64,000 nucleotides of DNA from an uncultured Lachnospiraceae bacterium (lineage in GTDB: Bacteria; Bacillota; Clostridia; Lachnospirales; Lachnospiraceae): the NCBI GenBank assembly GCA_910578885.1, contig CAJTSH010000003.1, forward strand, positions 62,001 to 126,000, in the 5' to 3' direction. The notes beneath the pieces are model-generated. The model was given only the letters and a program-made list of their open reading frames with translations, did no database searches and was not told the DNA's origin. Of the stretch, positions 8,901 through 17,998 are shown piece after piece (position 1 is the first letter of the stretch; every line of letters begins with the position of its first letter). Made by a program: the position numbers and the translations under genes.

Positions 8901-11900
8901 TTTATGGCAATCGCATATGTATCGTCTTTCGGAACATTTATTTTATAAGATACTGATGTTCCTGCCGCAATCTTCTCAACTGTATGCTCCACGCCTACTG
9001 CCGCAAAACCATCTGCAATAATAAACTGGTCTGCCGCAATCTTGCCCGGAAGCGTATGTGTCTCAACTGCCTTTTGCTGCGCAATTGTATACAGCTTTAT
9101 GCCCGGAGTCATGCGGATACTGATATTCTGCACACCCGCCTGAGCCACGTCAAATGTCGCGCGCACCATCAGCTTCTCTCCTGATACGACCTTCACTGTC
9201 TGAATCTTCTTGTCGTTTTGATAAATTTCTATCTGTCCGTTTTCAGCATCACACTGCTGTACGAACGTGATACCGTTTAATCCGGCATCCTTCATGTTGA
9301 TAATATAATCAATCTGGTCCGCTGTACTTGTTGTCGTAACCGCGCCGTCCTCTAATACCTTTACGCCTTCTGTCGCAGAGGCATATTGGGATGCGTCAAA
9401 ACCTTTCTTTGCATCCTCCTGTACATTCGGCAATTCTTCCCATATATAGGTTGCAACATTCCTTGCAGGAATCGCACTAATGAACTGTGTGCTGCCTGTT
9501 ACGACTTTAAAATTCTGTTTCTTGTCCGTTGCATTGACAACAACTGCTACCATCGTACCCGTCTTTGGGTCTTTGAATACGACGTCCGTAATGTTGTTCG
9601 GACTTGTACCGGTGTCATTGCTGACAAAACCCGGATTTGTAGAATCCACCCGCACATAGCCCGGACGGATAAATCTCGTGAACTGCCCGGTAATGTAGAA
9701 CTCCGGCAGCGCCCAATAATCATCACTGCTTCCCGCCAGTCTTGAGAACATCGTCGGATCCGGCGTTCCCGGCCATTGATGTACGCCGCGGTTGCTGTCA
9801 AGCATCGTTACCCAGGAATTATAGCTGATCGCATTGTTTCTCAGATACGTAACAATTGCGTTTGCTCCCATTGTGCCCCATACGGAACGCTCCGTCAGGT
9901 TTACCGTCTGCTCTTTATTTGCACCTTTGTTCAGATAGGTATCATATACATTCTGCATAATGTCCATAGAGCCGGAATAATCATGGAAAGCGATTCCGTC
10001 CAAGGCATCTATGCCGCCTTCTACGCTTGCAAGACTCTTCATATAATTTTCCGCAATCGACGGATTATGGTCAAATGCCCACAGCTTGCAGTTCTTTGCA
10101 AATTGAGTATTCTTTAAAATATCGCTTTCAGCAATTGATTTCTTTATCGCAATGGCAAGCTTTGCTTCCTGTGCGCCGCTGATCAAGCAGCTTGGGTAAT
10201 CAAACTCTCCGCCCGGCTCATTCTGCAGCGTCATTGCATAAATGTCTATGCCCAGCTTTGCGTATTCTTCTAAAAATCTTGTGTAATACATGGCAAGATC
10301 ATCAATACACCCGTCCTTTAATGTCCCGCCTCGCAGCAGCATACCCTTATCGTACGCATCATCATGGCTCTTGCTGAATGCCGTCTCATCCTTCATCCAT
10401 CCCGGAGGCGTCCAGGAAGATGCAAAGAATTTGATTTCGTCCTCTACGCCATACTTCTTGGCTGCCGCCTGTACTTTCTTAATTGTTTCAATGACTTTAT
10501 AATCAATATCTTTTTGAATCGAAAATCCTTTTCCGGTCGTATTCTGCCAATCCGGTGAAAATGTACCGTCAGCGTTCTTAATTCCATTCGTTGCATCCAG
10601 CTTATTGCCTTCTACGTCATAGTATGTGTAGAAACGCCTTGACGTAAAGTCCGCCGTTCCGATTGTAACGCGGAACAATGTCATTCCGGCTCCATTGACC
10701 GGATCTACCAGGCTGTCAATCAATTCATCCTCTAATTCAGGCTCCAATTGGATAAAATTGCTGACACTGGACTCCTCCAGTGATGTTCCCATTCCCAAGA
10801 ACTCCTGATACGTCTTATCCGGATTTATCGTAATCGTGGTAAGCTCCTGATCATCCTTTGATGTGATATCAAGGCTGTCCTTCTCAGTGAGCTGGTTCGC
10901 CATCTCAATCGGGTATTTGCACCACTCCGGATTCTGCGCTTTCTCCGTAGAGGTCATATAGACCTTTACAGCATCCTTTTTCACCATAGTGCCATTGGAT
11001 GGCTTGGGCGTCTCGTCAGTCGGATCTTCCTCGTCTTTCTCGTCCTCTCCGGTATCTTTGTCGCCCTGCGCCTCTTTCAGTTCAAACTTGATATAATCCA
11101 GCTTTGCGTTTACCTGATTATCGGAATCCATAATCTTAACATTCCATTTGCCGCTTTCCGGCACCGCCAGTTCTCCCTGAACCGTGTAATCCTGATATCC
11201 CTCTCTTGACGAAGGCATATTGATTTTCATATTCGGATTTGGATCTCCGGTCTGATAAATGCAGAACTGAAAGCTTGCAAAATCTCCTGTTGCCGGCTCT
11301 GTCACTTTCATGTGCAGTGTCACATTATACGTTCCTGCCTGACGGAAAAATGCCAACCATTTTGCATTGCCCCAATCCTGCTTTGTCCATTCTACATATC
11401 CGACTCTGTCATTACCTGCCAGCTCACTTCCGGTCGATACATTATAAGAGCCGCTGTTACACCATTCACCTTCCAATTTATAATCGTTTTTTTCAAAATC
11501 AATCGCCCCGCTATACATCGGAACTTCTGATTCTTCTTCATCCCCAGGTTCTTGTGGCTTATCTGACGGAATTGCCGTCTGGCCTCCTTCTATGATGGAA
11601 CTTCCGTCAGTTTTCAAACCGGTTCCTCTTGGAAACAGCACCTTCGATGCATCATTTTTCTTGTCCAGATCCGTCGGATACCATACCCATGTTACCGGAA
11701 GCGTTCCCGTATATTCTGCATCGCCGAGCATAACGTCTGCAACTCCGGCTCCTTCGCTTCCCGGAAGCCATGCTTCTACTACCGCGTTAAACCGCTCAAC
11801 ATAATCTGCGATTGCAATCGGTCTTCCCGTCGTCAGAACCAGAACCGCCGCTGCATCGCCTTTTGTCGCAAGCGCCGTCTCAATTGTGTTTTTGTCTGTT

Positions 11901-13678
11901 GCATCAAGCGTCAGCTCCTCGGCCTTCTTATCGCCGCTACTCTCTGCATAAGGATCTTCACCTACTACAACGACTGCCACATCTGTCCCCTCAGATATCT
12001 TTCCTCTGGCATTGTAGCTTACCGTCACACCGCTTTTGGCTGCCGCAGCCTCCCGGAAGCCTTCCAGAATTGTCGTGCCCTGTGTCACCTTGGCTGCGCT
12101 TCCCTGCATACCGTCGCTGTTTTTATTATCGGCATCCAGACCTCCCTGCCAGCTGATGGTCCAACCTCCGCATTGCGCTCCGATATCATTTGCCTTGGCG
12201 CCTGCCACTGTAACCTTCTTTGCTTCTTTCAACATCTGCAGCGCAGTCTTATCTGCCGAACCGGCTTTGCCGTTCTTTAATACGGTAACGCTCTTTTGTA
12301 CTGCCTCTCTCGCAACCGCGCGATGCTCGCTGCCACCGAATTTTTCCATCAATGCCTGCTGCGTTTGGCTGTTTACCTGCTCCTCAAAAAGCCCCATCTC
12401 AAATTTTACTTTGAGGATTCTTGATACGGCGTCATCTATTCTCTCCTTTGTAATCACGCCTTTTTTGTTATTAGAAACGATTGCATTGATCAAATTCTTC
12501 CATGCGTATGGCTCCATGAACATGTCCACGCCGGCATTCACACTGTTTGCTACTTTTTCATTGAAATCAGCTCCTGCCACCTGATCTACGCCATTATAAT
12601 CACTTACCACAAAGCCTTCAAAGCCAAGCCGTAACTCATCCGGTACGCCTTCACCCGGAGTTCCTTCGCCCTTGACCCCCTTTAAAATGTCGGTCAAAAG
12701 GTGCTTGTTCGCATGGCATTTCACGCCGTTTACGCTGTTATAGGATGCCATAACCGTAAATGCGCCTGCCTCAATTGCCTTCTTGTACGGCTCTAACAAT
12801 CCCTTGTCTTTCAAATCCTGATCGAATTCTTCCTGCGTTCTGTTTACATTGCCCTGATTGGCTCCGTTTTCCGTCTGACCCTCGCCAATGTAATGTTTGG
12901 CGCTTGCCGCTACATTCGCCTCACCAAAATTCTCTCCTTGGAAGCCTTTGATATAAGCTGCTCCCATATTGGCTACTCTTTCGGGGTCATCACTGAAGCA
13001 CTCATAGAATCTTCCCCATCGCTCCGACTCCGGTACTCCAAGTGTCGGTGCAAAGGTCCATTGAATACCCGTTGCGCGGATCTCCTCTGCCGCAGCGGCT
13101 CCCACCTTCTTGGTCAGCTCTGCGTCATTCGCTGCACCAAGCCCGATATTGTGCGGGAAGATTACCGCATTATCCACGTTGTTGTGTCCATGCACGCCGT
13201 CTACACCATAAATCAGCGGAATTCCAAGACGGCTTAAAAGCGCCGCCGCCTTATATTCGTTGACTCGCAGCTTCCAGTCCTCTGCGCTATTTCCGGTCGG
13301 AGGCGCGGAACCGCCGCCGCTTAAAATGGAACCGAGTCCATATGTTTTGACGTCTTCCGGCGTCGCAGGCGTATTTCCTGCGGTTCCGCCCTGCTCCGCC
13401 TGTACCATCTGTGCCGCCTTCTCCTCAAGGGTCATGCAGGCTAACAATGCCTGTACCCGTTCTTCCACTGTCTTGGATGTGTCCATCCATACAGCCTTGT
13501 GTTCTGCAACAAGGGCTTCATCCTTTATCCCGTCCGCCCATGCCGCATCCGCCTGCGCTGCTGCGCCTTCGTTCACATCCCCTGCAAATGCCGCCTGCGG
13601 AACGCTGCCGAACAACGTCGTTGCCACAACTGCAAACACAAGGAAAAAGGAACAAATTCTCTTTTGCATTTTTTGCAT
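5951..13678 (-). CDS. Giant secreted dual-catalytic glycoside hydrolase: GH3 + GH30 + binding modules + five BIG2 domains
   Basis: Encodes 2575 residues. A signal peptide (about 1-32, ending QAAFA) is followed by GH3 (70-690: KH pair 261-262; likely nucleophile Asp360 in VVSDYNG; C-terminal domain with GGWTISWQG near 504-512) and a beta-sandwich binding module (721-868). GH30 spans about 945-1415, with acid/base Glu1154 in LQNEP and nucleophile Glu1263 in LTERS. Several galactose-binding-like or CBM6-like modules cover about 1425-2150, and five BIG2 domains the Lys-rich C-terminus. There is no LPXTG or SLH motif; the basic BIG2 tail may bind the wall. The start at 13678 follows GGGAGGT; the longer frame to 13723 does not. 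GH3 with GH30 suggests stepwise attack on a beta-glucan (for example beta-1,6), which is inference. Confidence 0.9.
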   Translation of the reverse strand: MQKMQKRICSFFLVFAVVATTLFGSVPQAAFAGDVNEGAAAQADAAWADGIKDEALVAEHKAVWMDTSKTVEERVQALLACMTLEEKAAQMVQAEQGGTAGNTPATPEDVKTYGLGSILSGGGSAPPTGNSAEDWKLRVNEYKAAALLSRLGIPLIYGVDGVHGHNNVDNAVIFPHNIGLGAANDAELTKKVGAAAAEEIRATGIQWTFAPTLGVPESERWGRFYECFSDDPERVANMGAAYIKGFQGENFGEANVAASAKHYIGEGQTENGANQGNVNRTQEEFDQDLKDKGLLEPYKKAIEAGAFTVMASYNSVNGVKCHANKHLLTDILKGVKGEGTPGEGVPDELRLGFEGFVVSDYNGVDQVAGADFNEKVANSVNAGVDMFMEPYAWKNLINAIVSNNKKGVITKERIDDAVSRILKVKFEMGLFEEQVNSQTQQALMEKFGGSEHRAVAREAVQKSVTVLKNGKAGSADKTALQMLKEAKKVTVAGAKANDIGAQCGGWTISWQGGLDADNKNSDGMQGSAAKVTQGTTILEGFREAAAAKSGVTVSYNARGKISEGTDVAVVVVGEDPYAESSGDKKAEELTLDATDKNTIETALATKGDAAAVLVLTTGRPIAIADYVERFNAVVEAWLPGSEGAGVADVMLGDAEYTGTLPVTWVWYPTDLDKKNDASKVLFPRGTGLKTDGSSIIEGGQTAIPSDKPQEPGDEEESEVPMYSGAIDFEKNDYKLEGEWCNSGSYNVSTGSELAGNDRVGYVEWTKQDWGNAKWLAFFRQAGTYNVTLHMKVTEPATGDFASFQFCIYQTGDPNPNMKINMPSSREGYQDYTVQGELAVPESGKWNVKIMDSDNQVNAKLDYIKFELKEAQGDKDTGEDEKDEEDPTDETPKPSNGTMVKKDAVKVYMTSTEKAQNPEWCKYPIEMANQLTEKDSLDITSKDDQELTTITINPDKTYQEFLGMGTSLEESSVSNFIQLEPELEDELIDSLVDPVNGAGMTLFRVTIGTADFTSRRFYTYYDVEGNKLDATNGIKNADGTFSPDWQNTTGKGFSIQKDIDYKVIETIKKVQAAAKKYGVEDEIKFFASSWTPPGWMKDETAFSKSHDDAYDKGMLLRGGTLKDGCIDDLAMYYTRFLEEYAKLGIDIYAMTLQNEPGGEFDYPSCLISGAQEAKLAIAIKKSIAESDILKNTQFAKNCKLWAFDHNPSIAENYMKSLASVEGGIDALDGIAFHDYSGSMDIMQNVYDTYLNKGANKEQTVNLTERSVWGTMGANAIVTYLRNNAISYNSWVTMLDSNRGVHQWPGTPDPTMFSRLAGSSDDYWALPEFYITGQFTRFIRPGYVRVDSTNPGFVSNDTGTSPNNITDVVFKDPKTGTMVAVVVNATDKKQNFKVVTGSTQFISAIPARNVATYIWEELPNVQEDAKKGFDASQYASATEGVKVLEDGAVTTTSTADQIDYIINMKDAGLNGITFVQQCDAENGQIEIYQNDKKIQTVKVVSGEKLMVRATFDVAQAGVQNISIRMTPGIKLYTIAQQKAVETHTLPGKIAADQFIIADGFAAVGVEHTVEKIAAGTSVSYKINVPKDDTYAIAIKALAENVSGEAFTVKVDNAVVITAGKNQSGDTAVIFVGGADYQSAMKEVDLTAGEHTFTITAKVRMNIGQISIGSYMDLEAPEIIEGSEGGKKIELTVVSGKILESTVGEGEEVTEICTVENLPEGVTAESNRKSDNTMELTLAGNRTVDFDEDRSVTVKLLVKSATGNIYTVTETFTIYAVDDEEELELQEGQDLSVPENVGDTKKITLILKGGTFRQNALSDITMTGDAARFYSIDSASYVNPSAVELTLKYNKKFYRATALEFKVPSSAYDEGDTELTVTALMQPVEGLPDAIELSAQEVTLSEEEAYANVGTLAGFGIKQGNSLEYFLDVKNAGTYTVTFEITDKSGGSSKIENALGVHTGTPESPLTTSPARQLIKPGLWTDKARLRCAVELQAGKQTIQFVANKDGGDNYKVESIKIAPVTAKEVADDKTETVIPTGEFYDAVGEHVIREKGDVEYTVDGTQLYYLLDVKKDAEYELKVNYSIQDASGVKLQVDWMKDGVAVPLKTVAMPATGKWETFLDTEAVLMNLRKGTNVIRLTILTDGANLRSVKLKMTKEVKFVDQVIISKESDTLKVGDKLKLTATALPEDADNRSIIWVSTNTEAAVVDDDGNVTAVGVGDTEIQAFAADGSGEYGICRIHVVPKPADVTITLNRTAGTIKEGESLQLEATVTPVETVTWSTSAPGVAAVDQTGKVTGVKAGTAKITATTASGKAAVCTVTVTAAGGNPGGSTNTENNVKVTLDKTTATIYKGKTLKLTATVTPKGTNEKLTWSSSNLKTAKVDQTGKVTGIKAGTATITVTTASGKSASCRITVKEIKSTKVTLKKKATINKGKTLKLKAVMTPKNSTDTLTWKSSNKKVAKVDKNGKVTALKKGTAKITVKTTSGKKATCKITVKEIKSKKITLKKKTLTLKKGKTYTLKATMKPKNSTDTVKWKSSNKKVVSVTQKGKIKVLKKGKATITVTTSSKKKATCKVTVK

Positions 13679-13914
13679 ATCATACCTCCCGGTTTTATAT
13701 TGTTTTACTCTTTTATTATCCATTTTCTGACATTAAAAAAACAGGCTATGAAATATCAAAATGGTGGAGTATTTTCAATAAAAAAACAGACATGACATAC
13801 AGTAAACAACCGCATTTTGGATTCAAATCTAATTACTCTAATTTAATGCTTCAGACTATCAGAAAAAACTTTTTAAGGAGTATAACCTGTAACTTTAGAT
13901 ATTCCTCTCACCCA

Positions 13915-13954
13915 AAATAAGCATTCACACTTTCAATAGTATGGATGCTTATTT
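13915..13954. terminator. Hairpin between ssb-like gene and the GH3-GH30 promoter region
   Basis: Arms AAATAAGCAT (13915-13924) and ATGCTTATTT (13945-13954) with a 20-nt loop, downstream of the single-stranded DNA-binding protein gene read on the minus strand. It is a moderate terminator candidate. The rest of 13679-14008 is AT-rich and holds the promoter region of the glycosidase gene (a TTGAAA box near 13775 is a weak candidate). No gene is visible there. Confidence 0.45.
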
Positions 13955-14008
13955 CTATTTCTTGAAAAACGCCGTATATCTCCATTCTCTCACACGACAG
14001 ATTCTTTT

Positions 14009-14647
14009 CTATGATACAAGAAAATCTATCTTACTTACCGAAACCTCGTAAGCAATACGCTTCTCAATCTCGTCCTCATTGATTTTTTTCACATATTCGC
14101 GGCTCTGTATTCTTCCCCATACCTGCACATGACCGCCAACTTCAAAGCCGGAAGCAAATCTGGCGTTTCTTCCCCAGCAGATACATGGTATGTAATCAGA
14201 CTTTCCATAAGAACGGTTCACTGCTACCAATAAGTCTGCAATCTCACGTCCTAACGGCGTCTTACGATAAATCGGCTCCTTACAAATATAGCCATCTAAA
14301 TAAATCTGATTGCTCTTGATATCTTCTTCCACTTCCTCCGAATCTTCCACAAATTCGATTTCCCGGACAAATACAGACAATACCAGCCGGTTCTTACATT
14401 CTTCATGCTTATTGTAGGAACGGAACTGCCCGGTCACGTATACTTTCTGACCAATGTAGTTCTCACTGACGTCAATGAGCCTTTCCGATACCATAAGCGG
14501 AATATTGTCTGCAAAGTTACTGAGACGGCTGACGGCTACCTCCACCATATAAAAGCCCTCTCCATATACCTCGTGACTAAATGTAAAATCCGATGTAATT
14601 TCTCCAACTATAGATACTTGGTTGTTTTCAAATACTTTATCTGCCAT
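14009..14647 (-). CDS. Single-stranded DNA-binding protein with two tandem OB folds
   Basis: A 212-residue protein with two SSB-like OB domains, about 1-102 and 108-212. The second half carries the SSB-like PIYRKTPLGREIADLLVAVNR and IPCICWGRNA stretch; the first half has a parallel layout (VYVTGQFRSYN, VREIEF). It lacks the acidic DDDIPF-type tail with which housekeeping SSB recruits partners. It could be the Clostridia-specific SSB paralogue often annotated only as SSB; the main ssb would sit with rpsF/rpsR elsewhere. A strong GGAGG site precedes the ATG. Single gene. Confidence 0.75.
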   Translation of the reverse strand: MADKVFENNQVSIVGEITSDFTFSHEVYGEGFYMVEVAVSRLSNFADNIPLMVSERLIDVSENYIGQKVYVTGQFRSYNKHEECKNRLVLSVFVREIEFVEDSEEVEEDIKSNQIYLDGYICKEPIYRKTPLGREIADLLVAVNRSYGKSDYIPCICWGRNARFASGFEVGGHVQVWGRIQSREYVKKINEDEIEKRIAYEVSVSKIDFLVS

Positions 14648-14700
14648 GAAATTTGTCTCCCTTCCTCCTGCCCGGCTGCAAACGCCCGTCGGCGTATGTA

Positions 14701-14719
14701 TATCGATGGCATATCGATG
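14701..14719. repeat. Tandem TATCGATG repeat upstream of the SSB-like gene
   Basis: TATCGATG at 14701-14708 is repeated at 14712-14719, an 11-bp period (one helical turn), about 55 bp before the gene start. ATCGAT is itself palindromic. A paired regulator site is possible. No clear -35/-10 pair was found next to it. Confidence 0.35.
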
Positions 14720-14809
14720 ATTCTTTTTTCGTCCTGTTACAGTGTATTCTGGATACCTCCTATTTAGAACCCCTTTACATTACCATGTTACAAAAGTAGA
14801 AACTTCGCA

Positions 14810-14827
14810 AAATTTGTCGATAACATT
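14810..14827 (+). promoter_or_regulatory. Second copy of the 18-bp motif, upstream of typA
   Basis: Identical to 1988-2005 (AAATTTGTCGATAACATT) and placed 12 nt before the typA -35 box, against 13 nt for asnA. The similar spacing to two unrelated promoters suggests a function at the promoter. Confidence 0.45.
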
Positions 14828-14839
14828 ACTTTTGAAACC

Positions 14840-14867
14840 TTGCACATTTTGAGAATTGTGATAAAAT
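14840..14867 (+). promoter_or_regulatory. typA promoter
   Basis: TTGCAC (14840-14845), 16-nt spacer, TAAAAT (14862-14867), about 100 bp before the typA start. Confidence 0.65.
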
Positions 14868-14970
14868 AAGAACGCTGGTCATATACAGACCGCTTTTCAG
14901 GAAACTTCGGCATTTCGCCTTCACGCAGTCCGGCGGAAGGCATAGAAGTATAATAAGGAAGGATTATATT

Positions 14971-16800
14971 ATGAAAACAACAAGAGACGACATACGTAAC
15001 ATTGCGATTATTGCTCATGTCGATCACGGTAAGACGACTTTGGTGGACGAGCTGTTAAAGCAGAGCGGTGTGTTCCGTGCCAATCAGGAGGTACAGGAGC
15101 GTGTCATGGATTCTAATGATATAGAAAGGGAACGCGGTATCACGATTCTCTCCAAAAACACGGCTGTCTTCTATAAAGATGTTAAAATCAATATTATCGA
15201 TACACCCGGACATGCAGACTTCGGCGGCGAGGTGGAGCGCGTCTTAAAGATGGTAAACGGCGTTATTCTGGTTGTGGATGCCTTTGAAGGCGCTATGCCG
15301 CAGACCAAATTTGTACTGATGAAAGCGCTTGAGCTGAATCTTCCTGTTATCGTCTGCATCAATAAGATTGACCGTCCGGAGGCAAGACCGGACGAAGTCA
15401 TTGATGAAGTCTTAGAATTATTTATGGATTTGGATGCTTCTGACGAACAGTTAGACTGCCCGTTTATCTTTGCCTCCGCAAGAGACGGCTATGCAATGCG
15501 TGACTTAAATGATGAGAAGAAGGATATGACGGCTCTCTTTGAGACAATTATTGATTATATCCCCGCTCCCACAGGCGATTCGGATGCTAATACACAGGTT
15601 TTAATCAGTACCATCGACTACAACGAATATGTAGGGCGCATCGGCGTCGGCAAGGTGGACAACGGTGTTTTGAAAATCAATCAGGATGCGGTCGTCGTTA
15701 ACCACCATGAACCGGATAAGCTGAAAAAAGTCCGTATCAGCAAGCTTTACGAGTTCGACGGTCTAAAGAAGGCAGAAGTGAGCGAAGCAAAAATCGGTTC
15801 CATTGTTGCAATTTCCGGTATTGCCGACATTCATATCGGGGATACGATCTGCGCACCGGAAAATCCTGAAGCAATTCCGTTCCAGAAGATTTCCGAGCCG
15901 ACGCTTTCTATGAACTTTATCGTCAATGACAGCCCGCTTGCCGGACAGGAAGGGAAATTCGTTACCTCCCGCCATATCCGCGACCGTCTGTTCAAGGAAC
16001 TGAATACCGACGTCAGCCTTCGCGTGGAGGATACCGACAGCCCGGACTCCCTAAAGGTATCCGGACGCGGGGAGCTTCACCTTTCGGTATTGATCGAGAA
16101 CATGCGCAGGGAAGGCTACGAGTTTGCCGTAAGTAAGGCAGAGGTGTTATATCACACAGATGAAAACGGCAAGAAGCTTGAGCCGATGGAAATTGCTTAT
16201 GTAGATGTGCCGGATGAATTTACCGGAACGGTAATTGACAAATTGAGCCAGAGAAAGGGCGAACTTCAAAATATGCGTCCGATAGCCGGCGGTTACACCA
16301 GACTGGAATTTAACATCCCTTCCAGAGGTCTTATCGGCTATCGCGGAGACTTTTTAACGGACACGAAGGGAAATGGTATCATCAACACGATTTTCAACGG
16401 TTATGCACCGTTTAAGGGCGAAATTGCCTACCGCAAGCAGGGTTCTTTAATCGCATTTGAATCCGGAGAGGCTGTTACCTACGGACTCTTCTCCGCTCAG
16501 GAGCGAGGTACTTTGTTTATCGGGCCGGGAGAAAAGGTCTATGCCGGCATGGTCATCGGTTCTTCCGCCAAGGCAGAGGATATCGAGTTAAATGTCTGCA
16601 AGAAAAAGCATTTGACCAATACCCGCTCCTCTTCCGCCGACGAAGCCTTAACCTTAACCCCGCCGAAGGTGTTAAGCTTAGAGCAGGCATTAGACTTCAT
16701 TGATGTGGATGAGCTGCTTGAAGTAACGCCGGAAAGCCTCAGAATCCGCAAGCGGATCTTAGATCCGACGTTGAGAAAACGGTCGAATTTCAAAAAATAA
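14971..16800 (+). CDS. typA: Translational GTPase TypA/BipA
   Basis: Ribosome-associated GTPase of the elongation-factor family, needed for 50S assembly and growth under stress or cold. The 609-residue length is normal. G1 AHVDHGKTT at 15-23, the effector-region threonine in RGITI, G3 DTPGHADF at about 76-83 and G4 NKID near 130 are all visible, followed by EF-G-like domains and the BipA-specific C-terminus. AAGGAAGG precedes ATG. Monocistronic, with its own promoter and a strong two-way terminator. Confidence 0.97.
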   Translation: MKTTRDDIRNIAIIAHVDHGKTTLVDELLKQSGVFRANQEVQERVMDSNDIERERGITILSKNTAVFYKDVKINIIDTPGHADFGGEVERVLKMVNGVILVVDAFEGAMPQTKFVLMKALELNLPVIVCINKIDRPEARPDEVIDEVLELFMDLDASDEQLDCPFIFASARDGYAMRDLNDEKKDMTALFETIIDYIPAPTGDSDANTQVLISTIDYNEYVGRIGVGKVDNGVLKINQDAVVVNHHEPDKLKKVRISKLYEFDGLKKAEVSEAKIGSIVAISGIADIHIGDTICAPENPEAIPFQKISEPTLSMNFIVNDSPLAGQEGKFVTSRHIRDRLFKELNTDVSLRVEDTDSPDSLKVSGRGELHLSVLIENMRREGYEFAVSKAEVLYHTDENGKKLEPMEIAYVDVPDEFTGTVIDKLSQRKGELQNMRPIAGGYTRLEFNIPSRGLIGYRGDFLTDTKGNGIINTIFNGYAPFKGEIAYRKQGSLIAFESGEAVTYGLFSAQERGTLFIGPGEKVYAGMVIGSSAKAEDIELNVCKKKHLTNTRSSSADEALTLTPPKVLSLEQALDFIDVDELLEVTPESLRIRKRILDPTLRKRSNFKK

Positions 16801-16814
16801 AATGATGTTCACGT

Positions 16815-16843
16815 AAATAAGTGCGGTCATACCGCACTTATTT
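16815..16843. terminator. Bidirectional terminator between typA and the ABC-2 operon
   Basis: A perfect 13-bp stem AAATAAGTGCGGT (16815-16827) / complement (16831-16843) with a 3-nt loop and T-runs on both strands serves the convergent typA and the ABC permease gene. Confidence 0.9.
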
Positions 16844-16846
16844 TTT

Positions 16847-17998
16847 CTATTCTCTCGCCTTCATCCGATTCAGCAACATCCCGACTGCTAACAGCGAAAT
16901 TGCATAAATTCCTTCAATCACAAATGCTTGTGCAACTTTTGGCGTCATTTCCGGGATATGCTGTATCTCTTCGATGGCGTCATTTGCCGCCACATACCAA
17001 TATGTCGGTGTGAACTTGGATACAACCAACAGGGCATCACTGAATATGTCCATCGGCACAAATACGCCTCCCAGAAATGCAAATCCCAGACCAAAGATAT
17101 TGCTGAAAATATTCAGGGAATTTGTGTTCTTTACAATCTGTGCCGCCAGATATGCCAGTGACATCGCAACCAATATCATACAAAGTGCATTCATCATTGC
17201 CAGCACGCCTCTTCCCGAACACATATAATCAGGATAAATCAAAAATGCCATCACAATCATGAACCCATAGTCCGCGAATGCCACCAGCGCACTTGCTCCC
17301 ACAAGCTGCATGTTTCTTTTGAAAAAGGACATCGAGGAACATTTATTTCTGTCGCTTATTTCTTTTTTGTTAAATAAAATCAGAATTGGCCCGAGCATTA
17401 CCACCATAGTACAGATAAAAATATATGGAAGATATTGTAAATAATATACCGCTGCTTCCCTCTCTTGCCCTTCTTTTCCATCAGAAAATACTACTTCCGC
17501 TTCAATTTTTAGATTCTCATCTGCATGGCCAATACTCTCCTTTAACTCAAATCCGCCATCCAGATAGAGCCCTACGGAGAACAGATAGCTCTCTATCTGG
17601 TTATCTGCAAACATACCGGTGGTGCTCGAAGGTACTTTTCTGTCCGTCAGAATCTCCTCCCTGTCCCCATTCAAAAAGCGTTCGGTAAAATCTTTCGGTA
17701 TATACAGCACATAATCCAGCTTTCTGCTAAACATCGCATCTAAAAGCTCATTCTCCGTCTCCGGGATTTCACTTACATCATTATGAACCGAGAGATAATC
17801 TACCAGTGCATCTCCAAGTATTCCTTCATCCAGATTTTCCACTGCAAGCGAAAGGCTGGTCTGAATAAAACTCTCCGTTCCATTTTCTTCTCCCACAGCG
17901 GCAAGGGCAAATGCGATTCCCAAAAAAATCACAAAATACATAATAACAGATGCTATTTTTCTTTTTACAATCTTCATGTACACCTTAAATACTTGCAT
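16847..17998 (-). CDS. ABC-2 type transporter permease (second of pair)
   Basis: A 383-residue integral membrane protein: one N-terminal membrane segment (about 18-35), a large extracytoplasmic region (to about 190), then five hydrophobic helices, the layout of ABC-2 exporter permeases of the YhgE/DrrB-like group. It overlaps the upstream permease gene by 14 nt, so the two are translationally coupled. Together with the ATPase at 19133 it should form an exporter; the divergent kinase/regulator pair suggests a response to envelope stress or an antimicrobial compound. Substrate unknown. Confidence 0.85.
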   Translation of the reverse strand: MQVFKVYMKIVKRKIASVIMYFVIFLGIAFALAAVGEENGTESFIQTSLSLAVENLDEGILGDALVDYLSVHNDVSEIPETENELLDAMFSRKLDYVLYIPKDFTERFLNGDREEILTDRKVPSSTTGMFADNQIESYLFSVGLYLDGGFELKESIGHADENLKIEAEVVFSDGKEGQEREAAVYYLQYLPYIFICTMVVMLGPILILFNKKEISDRNKCSSMSFFKRNMQLVGASALVAFADYGFMIVMAFLIYPDYMCSGRGVLAMMNALCMILVAMSLAYLAAQIVKNTNSLNIFSNIFGLGFAFLGGVFVPMDIFSDALLVVSKFTPTYWYVAANDAIEEIQHIPEMTPKVAQAFVIEGIYAISLLAVGMLLNRMKARE

